A stretch of DNA of 47,529 nt from Candidatus Saccharimonadota bacterium (GCA_028288965.1 JAQGHD010000005.1:1-47529); one strand, 5' to 3'; shown: positions 7,376 to 15,290, counted from the stretch's first letter. Made by a program: numbers and translations. The notes: generated by a model from the letters alone, not told the origin.

Positions 7376-8062
7376 ATGCCAAGAATAGGCGAAGTAACTC
7401 CAAGGCCGGTTGAAGCTCTAAATCCATATCTCACAGAAGGAATTACTGATGCGGTTGCAGAAGTTTGTGAATCGCTCAATAAATTTGATCCGTTGCCATT
7501 CGGCATAATTCCAGATTTTCTTAATGAAAGAGGTCTATCCCTTTTAGAACAATTGGATGTGCCTATGAATGGTAAATGTCCAGAGGAAGCATTACTTTCC
7601 CACCCGGTTGGCGGGCCTTTGGCCCAAACAATGGGCCGAATCTCTCTCGCAAACATGGATCTCCGACATGACTCCACCCGCACTACTTTTAGTTTGAAAA
7701 ATGAAACAGGGGAAAATGTGGGTCTAGAACCTCACCGCGATCTATTAGATGGTCATGCAATTTTATTTAATTATGCAGTTTCTGGTGATTTGTACTACGT
7801 ACTTGATGGAAAAAGACACAGAATTAAAAGTAACGAACTAGTCGTATTAAATGGAGCTGCTTTATGGGGTGATATAACAAACTTTCTACCTGGTGAAGAA
7901 AACAATGACCCCTTTTCCGGCTGGAGAACCCTTGGTGGCGTTACCATGGTGCATGCTGTGGAGAGTAAAGGATTTACCTCTAGGAATCGCCTGTTGGCAT
8001 ATGCAGAAGGTCCGGAAACGCTTGTGACACAAATCCTTCCTAAGTTACCATCTTGGTTCTAA
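7376..8062 (+). CDS. Putative Fe(II)/2-oxoglutarate-dioxygenase-like protein
   Basis: The 228-aa soluble protein fits a double-stranded beta-helix pattern: PHRD (HxD, near residue 121), a run of short beta-strands (GDLYYVLDGKRHRI, ELVVLNGAALWG), then a distal His in MVHAV (about 192) and Arg in NRLLAYAEG (about 203). The HxD...H...R layout is the metal and 2-oxoglutarate triad plus Arg of that superfamily. Substrate and pathway are unknown. No overall family match is recognised, so the assignment is a motif-based inference. The C-terminal Trp-Phe-stop codons lie inside repeat R3. Confidence 0.6.
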   Translation: MPRIGEVTPRPVEALNPYLTEGITDAVAEVCESLNKFDPLPFGIIPDFLNERGLSLLEQLDVPMNGKCPEEALLSHPVGGPLAQTMGRISLANMDLRHDSTRTTFSLKNETGENVGLEPHRDLLDGHAILFNYAVSGDLYYVLDGKRHRIKSNELVVLNGAALWGDITNFLPGEENNDPFSGWRTLGGVTMVHAVESKGFTSRNRLLAYAEGPETLVTQILPKLPSWF

Positions 8063-8086
8063 TCTGCGCATAAGATGTCCGGCCAA
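8053..8086 (+). repeat. Cassette-border repeat R3 (nested hairpin)
   Basis: Outer arms TTGG/CCAA and inner arms ATCT/AGAT around TGCGCA. The left part shares GGTTCTAA with R1 and R2 and supplies the last two codons and stop of the 7376 gene. Inner arms differ from R2 while pairing is kept. Confidence 0.6.
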
Positions 8087-8132
8087 TTCGCTCGTGCTTG
8101 CATAGTATTGAATACTGAAGAATAGTTTAAGC

Positions 8133-8795
8133 ATGAGTCCAGAAAATTCATGGCACATAGAGGCCATTCTTGATAAACCAACTCCAAGGAGTATGGGTAT
8201 GCACGGCTTGCTAGTTAGCAATGCTGAACGAACAACATATGAAATTACGGGTATTACAGGGTACGAATATCAGTCATTTGAAGAGCGTGACCTTGCCGCA
8301 TTAATCGGCAATGCGGCAGTTAGATCAAATGTCGTGCTGGAACTTCCAGGAATGTCTGCGCCAGATTACCTGCGATCCATTCCACGGAGTAGCTGGGCAG
8401 GATTATATATTGGCGAAGCTTTTGCTGAAGATACTGTAGAGTTCGGCCTCACAGAGCCTTTAAAAGCTGGTATTAAACCGGTTGCTGTGCCGGGTGGCGT
8501 ACTTTGGCTCGAAACAACTCAGGCGATTTACCATCATACAGATACATGGCTCACACAAGCCCTGAAAGTCGCTATTGAGACCCGAGATGCAGCTATTGTT
8601 GATTTAATGATTCGTTGTGACGCAAGCCGTCTGCAGACTCAGGCAGCAGAGTGGATTACGGCGTCTAATAAAGAACAGAAAGATAAAATACTTGATTGGC
8701 ACGTAAAACTTTCTCGCGACAGTGACTTGGGGCTGCCTCTCAACAGACAGGATTTAGCCCAGTTGTATAAAGATATAACTGCGAACTTGGAATAA
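8133..8795 (+). CDS. Unknown soluble protein
   Basis: The 220-aa product has no signal peptide or membrane segment. The N-terminal half is mixed alpha/beta, and the C-terminal half (about 140-220) is charged and helical, ending LYKDITANLE. No motif is recognised. ATG at 8133 has only a weak AAGAATAG upstream. It is the third of three same-strand single-gene units bounded by related hairpin repeats. A degenerate fourth border may follow the stop (TTGGAATAACC...CTCTAAGC), but that match is poor. Confidence 0.6.
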   Translation: MSPENSWHIEAILDKPTPRSMGMHGLLVSNAERTTYEITGITGYEYQSFEERDLAALIGNAAVRSNVVLELPGMSAPDYLRSIPRSSWAGLYIGEAFAEDTVEFGLTEPLKAGIKPVAVPGGVLWLETTQAIYHHTDTWLTQALKVAIETRDAAIVDLMIRCDASRLQTQAAEWITASNKEQKDKILDWHVKLSRDSDLGLPLNRQDLAQLYKDITANLE

Positions 8796-8853
8796 CCATA
8801 GCTCTAAGCCGCACGAGTTTCTAGGCATAAGCAATATATTAATATCAATGTAG

Positions 8854-8882
8854 TTGACTTTTCTGCAAGTTTAGCCTATTAT
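8854..8882 (+). promoter_or_regulatory. Promoter of the dockerin deacetylase-cohesin operon
   Basis: TTGACT (8854-8859), a 17-nt spacer and TATTAT (8877-8882), about 50 nt before ATG 8932. Ten of twelve consensus bases match. Confidence 0.75.
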
Positions 8883-8931
8883 TAGCGTAAACGAGCACGG
8901 GCGACCGTGTATAAAGGTGAAAAGGAAGATT

Positions 8932-10344
8932 ATGTTAAAGAAATTAGCTATTGGTCTACTCACTCTAGGTATTACTCTAATGCCACTGGCCCGGCTTAAG
9001 GTCGCCCATGCCGCTGCCCCAAACTTAATTGCCAATCCTTCTATGGAAACCGCTGCCAGTGCTACGGCTCCCGCCAACTGGACCGCTAGCAACTGGGGCA
9101 CCAACACCGCTGCTTTTAGTTATGAATCTACTGGCCACACCGGCAGTCACAGCCTTAAGGCCACAGTAAGCGCTTACACCACTGGTGACGCCAAATGGCT
9201 GCCAACCGATGTCGCTGTGACCCCTGGCATTACCTATGACTACAACAACTGGTACCAAAGTAATGTTGATACTGAGGTTGACGCCCAGGTCACCGCTACC
9301 GATGGCACTTTCTCATACTTCTTAGTCGCCAAGGCTTTGGCTAGCCCGAGTGCTTGGGCTAAAGCCGATGGCCAGTTTACTGCCCCAGCTAACGCCAAGT
9401 CAGTTACCTTTTTCCAAGTTATTAACAAAGTTGGTTACATGCAAATCGATGACGCTAGCATGAGCGTTTACACACCGACACCTTTTGCCGGTGGCTTAGT
9501 AAGCGTCACGTTGGATGATGGTTGGACCAACCAATACACCAATGCTAAGCCCGTCTTTGATAAGTATGGCATTAAGGCTACTTACTTTATTATCTCTGGT
9601 TCACTGACTGATCAGCCAGATTACATGAGCGCTGCTCAGGTACAAACGCTTCACAACGACGGTAACGAAATTGGCTCACACACCATTACGCACCCCGATC
9701 TGACAACCATGACACAAGCTCAAATTACAAACGAAATGTCACAAAGCCAGACCACCTTGCAAAGCACAGTTGGGGTACCAGTTACTGATTTTGCCTACCC
9801 ATTTGGGGCTTACAACGCCGCCACTTTAGCTACGGGCAAGCAGTACTACCACAGCCAACGCAGCGTCAACGCCGGCTATAACACAAAAGATAACTGGGAC
9901 ATCACACAGCTGAAAATTCACGAAGTTGACAGCAACATTTCTCAAGCCGAGGTAAAAGGCTGGATCGATGGTGCCATTGCCCAAAAGTCTTGGTTGATCT
10001 TGGTCTACCATGAGATTGCCACCACGCCTACCGACCCTACCGATGCCCTCTACACCACTCAGCCAGCCGATTTGGATGCTGAGATGGCCTACCTAAAGAA
10101 CTCTGGCGTACCAGTAGTTACCGTAGCTCAGGCTTTGGCTCAACTTGAACCACAGGTCAATGGCCAGCCAGTTGTTAAGCCAGGTGATGTCAACGGCGAT
10201 AACGCCATAGATGCCCTAGACCTCAGCTTAGTATTAAGTAATTGGAATAAAACAGGTGCTACCAAGGCCCAAGGTGATCTTAATGCCGACGGTGTGGTTG
10301 ATGCGCTTGATCTATCAACAGTATTAGCAAATTGGAGTAAATAA
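8932..10344 (+). CDS. Secreted polysaccharide deacetylase with C-terminal dockerin
   Basis: Start moved from the track's GTG (8917) to ATG 8932, which has AAGGAAG a few bases upstream and opens a signal peptide (MLKKLAIGLLTLGITLMPLA...AHAA). After it come one jelly-roll, carbohydrate-binding-like module (about 27-180), a NodB domain (about 185-400) and a type I dockerin (about 412-470). NodB motifs are TLDDGW (Phe replaced by Leu), HTITHPD, FAYPFG and LVYHEI. The dockerin shows two calcium loops, DVNGDNAIDALD and DLNADGVVDALD, each followed by an LSxVLxNW helix. Dockerins dock onto cohesins, and the next gene, 2 nt downstream, encodes a cohesin. The NodB and binding modules are paralogous to those at 2954. 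Confidence 0.9.
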   Translation: MLKKLAIGLLTLGITLMPLARLKVAHAAAPNLIANPSMETAASATAPANWTASNWGTNTAAFSYESTGHTGSHSLKATVSAYTTGDAKWLPTDVAVTPGITYDYNNWYQSNVDTEVDAQVTATDGTFSYFLVAKALASPSAWAKADGQFTAPANAKSVTFFQVINKVGYMQIDDASMSVYTPTPFAGGLVSVTLDDGWTNQYTNAKPVFDKYGIKATYFIISGSLTDQPDYMSAAQVQTLHNDGNEIGSHTITHPDLTTMTQAQITNEMSQSQTTLQSTVGVPVTDFAYPFGAYNAATLATGKQYYHSQRSVNAGYNTKDNWDITQLKIHEVDSNISQAEVKGWIDGAIAQKSWLILVYHEIATTPTDPTDALYTTQPADLDAEMAYLKNSGVPVVTVAQALAQLEPQVNGQPVVKPGDVNGDNAIDALDLSLVLSNWNKTGATKAQGDLNADGVVDALDLSTVLANWSK

Positions 10345-10346
10345 CT

Positions 10347-11228
10347 ATGAAGACTAAATTTTTACAAGCCCTGGCAACAGTATCGATCGTTGTTAGCGCA
10401 TTAACAGGCGTAGCTCACGCCGCTGGTTCCGCTCACTTTAGCTTGAACCCAAGCTCGGGCAGCTACACTCAGAATAGTAGCTTTAGCGTGCAGGTTCGTG
10501 AGAATGGTTCAGCCGTTAACGTTGTGACCGCTAAGCTAACCTACGACGCATCTAAATTAAGCTGTAATAGTGTCAACGGTAGCGCTGCGTTCCCTAGCAC
10601 CATTAGCACAACCTGTGGTGGTGGCAGCGTAACTATAAGTGAATACGTAGCTCCTGGCTCAGCCCCAGTAGATGGCGACCAATTGGTTGGCACCATAAAC
10701 TTTACAGCTCTGGCTAGCACTGGTTCTTCAAGCGTAACCTTCGCTGCTGGTTCACAAATTGCCAGCAACGGCACCAACACTTGGGATGGCCAAACTACCG
10801 GCGGCACCTACAGCTTTACCGCACCTGCCGGTGGCATGGGCGGCGGTGGTTCTACGGGCGGTTCTACTGGCTCAACCGGTGGAACATCTGCCGGTGGTTC
10901 AACTACCAAAACTACTGCTCCACAGGTTGCTAACCCTGGCGTCGTAGCTACCAACAACCAAAGTGCAACTACTCCAGCTACTGATTCAGCCCAAACAGCT
11001 GTTAAGGCCGAAAGTACTACAGCTCCTGTAGTATCAGCCGCAACCAGCCAAAAAACTCCGGTAAGCAAACCAGCCTCCCGCACTGCTACCTGGATTGTTA
11101 GTGGCATTGTGCTTGTAGCCTTAGCTATTGCCGGTGCCTTCATATGGATGAAGCGCTACAACAAGCAGCTGTTTGCATCTGTTACTAGTAAGCTGTCATT
11201 TGGCCGCTTTGCTAGCAAAAAAGCCTAA
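10347..11228 (+). CDS. Membrane-anchored single-cohesin scaffold protein
   Basis: The 293-aa protein has a signal peptide (about 1-26), a cohesin-like beta-sandwich (about 27-155; strands such as SFSVQVRENGSAVNVVTAKLTYDASKL), a long Gly/Ser/Thr/Ala-rich linker (about 157-245), a membrane helix (about 248-270, TWIVSGIVLVALAIAGAFIWM) and a basic cytoplasmic tail. It would display one cohesin on the cell surface. Only 2 nt separate it from the dockerin-bearing deacetylase, so the two are co-transcribed and probably bind each other. Cohesin identity is inferred from fold-like sequence pattern plus the adjacent dockerin. It lacks an LPxTG motif. Confidence 0.8.
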   Translation: MKTKFLQALATVSIVVSALTGVAHAAGSAHFSLNPSSGSYTQNSSFSVQVRENGSAVNVVTAKLTYDASKLSCNSVNGSAAFPSTISTTCGGGSVTISEYVAPGSAPVDGDQLVGTINFTALASTGSSSVTFAAGSQIASNGTNTWDGQTTGGTYSFTAPAGGMGGGGSTGGSTGSTGGTSAGGSTTKTTAPQVANPGVVATNNQSATTPATDSAQTAVKAESTTAPVVSAATSQKTPVSKPASRTATWIVSGIVLVALAIAGAFIWMKRYNKQLFASVTSKLSFGRFASKKA

Positions 11229-11319
11229 TACTCCTATCAAACAAGTCTTAAAAAATGCTCGTGCTTGATTATATTTCTATTGCTGTAACAATAAGAATAT
11301 AAGGGGGCGAACATAAGCT

Positions 11320-11862
11320 ATGCAGACGATTAGTATCGTTACCGGTAACCCCGGCAAAGTAGCAGAAATTGAGGCTATGGCCAACGGGCAGCTCGATTTT
11401 GTTATGCATGATCTAGATCTCACAGAAATCCAAAGTATGGATTTACAGGAAATAGTTCGGGCCAAAGCCCGGAGTGCCTATGACAAGATCCGCGGTCCGG
11501 TCATCGTCGAAGATGTCTCGGCTGGACTGGAAAGTTGGCAGGGTTTGCCCGGTCCTTTTATAAAATTCTTTATCAAGAAGCTGGGTGCAGATGGGCTGTA
11601 TAAGCTCGGCAACGGCCAGCATCAGCGGGCTACCATTACCTGCCTGGCCGCCTATTATGATGGTGAACGTGAACTGTATGGTGAGGGTACCATTCATTGT
11701 GATGTGGTGGCCCCGCGCGGTTCAAACGGGTTTGGTTTTGACCCTATTATGGTGCCAGACGGCCAAACTAAGACCATGGCTGAGATGTCTCCAGAAGAAA
11801 AGCGGGCCATCAGTCACCGCGGTTTGGCTTTTCGGGCCCTGCTCAACCAACTTGCCCGTTGA
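11320..11862 (+). CDS. rdgB: XTP/dITP pyrophosphatase (RdgB/HAM1 family)
   Basis: The 180-aa cytoplasmic enzyme hydrolyses inosine and xanthosine triphosphates to monophosphates, keeping deaminated purines out of DNA and RNA. Family motifs are TGNPGKVAEIE at the N-terminus, VEDVSAGLE (usually EDSGL) near 64-72, GFGFDPI near 142 and SHRGLAFRAL near 167. Length is slightly below the usual 190-200. A purine-rich AAGGGGG lies upstream of ATG, somewhat far. A 44-aa ORF follows 22 nt later. Confidence 0.88.
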   Translation: MQTISIVTGNPGKVAEIEAMANGQLDFVMHDLDLTEIQSMDLQEIVRAKARSAYDKIRGPVIVEDVSAGLESWQGLPGPFIKFFIKKLGADGLYKLGNGQHQRATITCLAAYYDGERELYGEGTIHCDVVAPRGSNGFGFDPIMVPDGQTKTMAEMSPEEKRAISHRGLAFRALLNQLAR

Positions 11863-11884
11863 ACCGTGGGTGTAAAATATAGGT

Positions 11885-12019
11885 ATGTCTGAGAAAAGTC
11901 GTGAAGTTGATAAAGAGAAGAAAGACTCGCTCGCTGATCGCACTCTTAAATTTGGGGCTGGAGTCCTAGCACTAGTGCTAGGTGTTCGGGTTGGTATTGA
12001 TATACTGCGCGACCTCTAG
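11885..12019 (+). CDS. 44-aa membrane peptide, unknown
   Basis: Below the ORF-track cutoff. The first 20 residues are highly charged (SEKSREVDKEKKD), followed by one hydrophobic helix (FGAGVLALVLGVRVGIDIL). It lies 22 nt after rdgB in the same direction and ends just before the tRNA-His promoter. No strong ribosome-binding site is visible. Coding is supported by the charge-then-helix pattern only. Confidence 0.5.
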   Translation: MSEKSREVDKEKKDSLADRTLKFGAGVLALVLGVRVGIDILRDL

Positions 12020-12039
12020 CAAAATTGTGCAAAAACAGA

Positions 12040-12045
12040 TATAAT
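12040..12045 (+). promoter_or_regulatory. -10 box before tRNA-His
   Basis: TATAAT followed by CGCCTCTGTTCTTACCC, related to the CCCCTGTTTAA seen after the -10 boxes of tRNA-Gly and tRNA-Pro(TGG). Confidence 0.55.
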
Positions 12046-12095
12046 CGCCTCTGTTCTTACCCGCTCCTACATGGAAAGGTATGTCCAACAAAAAT

Positions 12096-12170
12096 GGTGC
12101 CCGTAGTTCAATGGTAGAACGCCGCTTTGTGGAGGCGGTCACGAGGGTTCAATTCCCTTCGGGCACCCCA
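12096..12170 (+). tRNA. tRNA-His(GTG)
   Basis: Acceptor GTGCCCG/CGGGCAC with an encoded extra G at -1 (12096) and discriminator C, both hallmarks of tRNA-His. Anticodon stem CCGCT/GGCGG surrounds TTGTGGA (anticodon GTG). CCA is encoded. Confidence 0.93.
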
Positions 12171-12177
12171 AGCACAC

Positions 12178-12206
12178 AAGGTCAGCTCTACGGCTGGTCT
12201 TTTTTA
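12178..12206 (+). terminator. Intrinsic terminator after tRNA-His
   Basis: AAGGTCAGC pairs with GCTGGTCTT (two G-U pairs) and is followed by a run of T. Confidence 0.75.
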
Positions 12207-12290
12207 TTGATGGCTATGCGGTTAAAAACGCTTCGGTGACCTTCTGTTACCCCTGTTTTTCTGCTATACTATGTAGAGAAACGGAGGAGT

Positions 12291-14150
12291 ATGTTACGGA
12301 AAATTTGGCGCTTTTTTAAAGAGTACCGTCAGTTAGGCTTTGTCATTTTAGCCAGTATTGCCGGCTTAATCTTAGACCTATCGCGTAGACACACAGCCGC
12401 TCACTGGGTACTGGGTGTTAGTGCTTTAATTGCCGCCGTTCCGCTTATATGGGGGATGTTTGAAGATTTGCGCAGTGGCAAGTATGGCATTGATATATTG
12501 GCAGCTACGGCGATTATCGCCTCAGTTGCCCTGCATGAATATTGGGCTGGTATGGTGGTTGTATTGATGCTAACTGGTGGAGAGGCCTTGGAAGATTATG
12601 CCGAAGGGCGAGCCAAAGTTGAACTCTCGGCCTTAATTGAGCGCAGTCCAAAATTAGCCCACGTGATCCGTAAGGGCAAAACCATAGATGTGCCGGTAGA
12701 TGCGGTGCACGCCAAAGACGTCTTGGTAATTAAACCAGGTGAGGTTGTGCCGGTAGACTGTGTTATTACTGATGGCTCGGCCAATATTGATGAGTCGAGC
12801 ATTACCGGGGAGAGCTTGCCAGTAGAGAAAAAACCGGGCGATGAGCTACTCAGTGGTTCAGTTAATACCGATGGGGCCCTGACCGTTCGCGCCTTGCGAA
12901 GCGCCCGTGAAAGTCAGTTTGAGCAAATCGTAAAGCTGGTGCGGGCTGCCACCTCTAGCCAGTCACCGTTTGTCCGTCTGGCCGATCGCTACAGCATTCC
13001 TTTTACTATTATCTCTTTTGCTATTGCTGGCGTAACCTGGGCGTTGACTGGTCAGGCTATTCGCTTCTTGGAAGTGATTGTGGTGGCCACGCCCTGTCCG
13101 CTGCTGCTGGGAGCACCTATTGCGCTGGTATCCGGCATCAGCCGCGCGGCGCGCCATGGGATAATCGTTAAAAACGGTACAGCCATTGAACGCTTGGGCG
13201 AAGTTAAAACCATTGGTTTTGATAAAACAGGCACCCTGACCAAAGGCCAGCCGGTGGTAGATGAGGTGATTCGCTACGGCCAAATGAGCCAGAAAGACAT
13301 TATTGCGCTGGCTGCGGCCGTAGAACAGCACACTAACCATATTTTGGCTCGAGCCATTATGGAAAAAGCTGCCCAACTTAAAATCAAACCGATTAAAACT
13401 AAACAGTTTAGGGAGTTGGCTGGCAATGGCCTGGAAGCTACCGTAAAGGGTCAGACCGTGTTGGTCGGCAAAGCTGCTCTCTTAGCAGAGCGTGGTATTG
13501 CCATGCCTGCAATCGCCAAGAAAGCTGCCAAGCAAACAACGGCCTATGTTGCGGTGGACGGTAAAGTCGTGGGAGCAATTAGCTTCAAAGACGAGCTGCG
13601 TCCGGAAAGCAAAAAGACGTTGGGACGCTTGCGGCGCCTGGGGATTAAGCATCTATTGATGGTAACTGGTGATAACAGGGCTACAGCTGAGACTATTGCC
13701 AAGCAGCTTGGCCTGACGGATGTCTATGCCGATGCCTTGCCCGGCGACAAATTAAGAATTGTGGAATCGGTACCAGACAAACCGGTGGCTTTTGTGGGTG
13801 ATGGCATAAACGATGCGCCCGTGTTGGCAGCCTCTGATGTTGGCATTGCCCTTGGTGCCCGTGGCTCGTCTGTCGCCAGCGAAACGGCAGATGTGGTGAT
13901 TATGCAAGATAATCTAAGCCGGGTGGCCGATAGCGTGGCTATTGCCAAGCGGACTTTCTTTATTGCTCGGCAAAGTATTTTGATAGGTATTTTTATTAGC
14001 ATTGGGCTGATGTTTATCTTTTCTACCGGGAAATTCAAGCCAGTTTATGGTGCGGCCATTCAAGAACTAGTAGATGTGACTGTCATCTTTAATGCCCTGC
14101 GAGCCCATGGCCCATTCCGTCGTGGGCAGCCAGACAAATTACTAGCGTAG
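12291..14150 (+). CDS. P1B-type heavy-metal-translocating ATPase
   Basis: The 619-aa membrane pump would export a transition metal using ATP. It has paired N-terminal helices, the actuator loop TGES (about 172), the transmembrane metal-site motif TPC in ATPCPLLLGAP (about 265), phosphorylation site DKTGTLTKG (about 311), and hinge GDGINDAPV (about 500). There is no N-terminal metal-binding (HMA) domain. Two departures are visible: the usual CPC/CPH is TPC, and the nucleotide-domain His-Pro (HPLA) reads HILA. Metal specificity cannot be assigned. GGAGGAG precedes ATG. The 3' end overlaps the convergent kinase-like gene by 9 bp. Confidence 0.9.
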   Translation: MLRKIWRFFKEYRQLGFVILASIAGLILDLSRRHTAAHWVLGVSALIAAVPLIWGMFEDLRSGKYGIDILAATAIIASVALHEYWAGMVVVLMLTGGEALEDYAEGRAKVELSALIERSPKLAHVIRKGKTIDVPVDAVHAKDVLVIKPGEVVPVDCVITDGSANIDESSITGESLPVEKKPGDELLSGSVNTDGALTVRALRSARESQFEQIVKLVRAATSSQSPFVRLADRYSIPFTIISFAIAGVTWALTGQAIRFLEVIVVATPCPLLLGAPIALVSGISRAARHGIIVKNGTAIERLGEVKTIGFDKTGTLTKGQPVVDEVIRYGQMSQKDIIALAAAVEQHTNHILARAIMEKAAQLKIKPIKTKQFRELAGNGLEATVKGQTVLVGKAALLAERGIAMPAIAKKAAKQTTAYVAVDGKVVGAISFKDELRPESKKTLGRLRRLGIKHLLMVTGDNRATAETIAKQLGLTDVYADALPGDKLRIVESVPDKPVAFVGDGINDAPVLAASDVGIALGARGSSVASETADVVIMQDNLSRVADSVAIAKRTFFIARQSILIGIFISIGLMFIFSTGKFKPVYGAAIQELVDVTVIFNALRAHGPFRRGQPDKLLA

Positions 14151-14795
14151 CAGCGGATTTAACACCGCTACAATCAGCAGCGGTACCGCCAGGTTATCAA
14201 GCCCAAAGGTAGACATATTTTCGATTAACGCAGTGATAGTGGGCAGCCATAAAATAATCGGCCAGGTGCCAGTAAAGCCGCTACCGCTGAGCACTGCAAT
14301 AGTGGTAATGATAATAAATGACACCACCCAAAAAGCCACCGTACCAACAATACTTTTATAGTGCCCAAAAATAATATTGCGCCGCTGCTTGCCAAAGCGC
14401 ACCCCAATGAGCGCGGCTAAGCCGTCGGCCAAACTTAAATGGAGTACAGCTGCAGCAAACACCCATTTGCTGTGCGTCATAACAGCTGCCAGTCCAATGG
14501 CTACCGCAAACAGTGGCTCGCCATACGAATAGCGACGTACCGCATAAATTGCTCGAAAGATGTGAAGTCTTCTAGTGATTAACACCACCACCAAAAACGC
14601 TACGCTAATAACCTGGATGGCTCGCCACGTCATAAAAAAAGGCCAAAAAGCCACAAAAGTACCAACCATCATGTGCACAAATTTGCGCGACATTTCACCA
14701 CGCAGTTCTCGGATGGTCCACAAAAATTCCGAAACAAGTAATATAACAAAAACAATTCCCACACTGAGCAAGGGATTAATAAATTGATTAAACAT
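14142..14795 (-). CDS. Dolichol/phytol kinase-like membrane protein (SEC59/VTE5 family)
   Basis: The 217-aa protein has about six or seven membrane helices. Family-type features are RKFVHMMVG near 36, SLADGLAALIGVRFGK near 120, KSIVGT near 147 and an ENxxxxGLDN-like ENMSTFGLDNLAVPL near the C-terminus. Members are CTP-dependent kinases of polyprenols or phytol. Here it could phosphorylate a lipid carrier or salvage an isoprenoid alcohol. The resemblance to CdsA-type cytidylyltransferases is a possible alternative. It stands alone on its strand, convergent with the metal pump. Confidence 0.75.
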   Translation of the reverse strand: MFNQFINPLLSVGIVFVILLVSEFLWTIRELRGEMSRKFVHMMVGTFVAFWPFFMTWRAIQVISVAFLVVVLITRRLHIFRAIYAVRRYSYGEPLFAVAIGLAAVMTHSKWVFAAAVLHLSLADGLAALIGVRFGKQRRNIIFGHYKSIVGTVAFWVVSFIIITTIAVLSGSGFTGTWPIILWLPTITALIENMSTFGLDNLAVPLLIVAVLNPLLR

Positions 14796-14843
14796 AAGGG
14801 GTATTGTAGCGCAGTTTTTTGCTAGAATACATGCAGCTTATAG

Positions 14844-14919
14844 CGGAGTGTGGCGCAGTTGGTAGCGCGCAGCGTTCGGGACGCTGAGGTCGGCGGTTCA
14901 AGTCCGCCCACTCCGACCA
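14844..14919 (+). tRNA. tRNA-Pro(CGG)
   Basis: Acceptor CGGAGTG/CACTCCG, anticodon stem CAGCG/CGCTG around TTCGGGA (anticodon CGG), T-arm GGCGG-TTCAAGT-CCGCC, discriminator A, CCA encoded. TAGAAT at 14823 is a plausible -10. Confidence 0.93.
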
Positions 14920-14922
14920 TAT

Positions 14923-14952
14923 GAAAAGTTCAGCCACAGGTTGGACTTTTTA
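14923..14952 (+). terminator. Intrinsic terminator after tRNA-Pro(CGG)
   Basis: AAAAGTTCAGCC-ACA-GGTTGGACTTTTT forms a stem with a T run, 4 nt after the tRNA. The 158 nt from here to the next tRNA hold only the promoter region of that tRNA. No coding frame was seen. Confidence 0.75.
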
Positions 14953-15066
14953 TGGTGTGGCCGATTTGAACCGCCGCGGCCGGTTAGCCAGGCGACTTTG
15001 TACCTGGCGCTGTCCGCTCACGCCTCTCATGTAACAATTAAACTGGCAAAATCACGCCCTCAATGG

Positions 15067-15072
15067 TATAAT
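15067..15072 (+). promoter_or_regulatory. -10 box before tRNA-Pro(TGG)
   Basis: TATAAT followed by TTACCCCTGTTTAAGCC, nearly the same downstream sequence as at the tRNA-Gly promoter (5843). TGGCAA lies 17 nt upstream as a weak -35. Confidence 0.65.
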
Positions 15073-15110
15073 TTACCCCTGTTTAAGCCTTAGGATTAAT
15101 TATTCTATTT

Positions 15111-15187
15111 CGGGGTGTGGCGCAGTTGGCTAGCGCGCCGCGTTTGGGACGCGGAGGTCGGAGGTTCGAGTCCTCTCACCCCGACCA
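15111..15187 (+). tRNA. tRNA-Pro(TGG)
   Basis: Acceptor CGGGGTG/CACCCCG, anticodon stem CCGCG/CGCGG around TTTGGGA (anticodon TGG), T-arm GGAGG-TTCGAGT-CCTCT with one mismatch, discriminator A, CCA encoded. Confidence 0.93.
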
Positions 15188-15290
15188 GTAGATATTTCAG
15201 CTAAATCCAACTAGCACGTAGGTTCGTAACCAATTCATTGCAAATGGCGTCTAAGTCATATTGTGCGACACAAAATCAATATAGGCAGTA

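Noticed and set aside
6073-8830. Integrative element at tRNA-Arg
   Set aside because: No repeated copy of the tRNA 3' end was found downstream and no integrase gene is present in the window.
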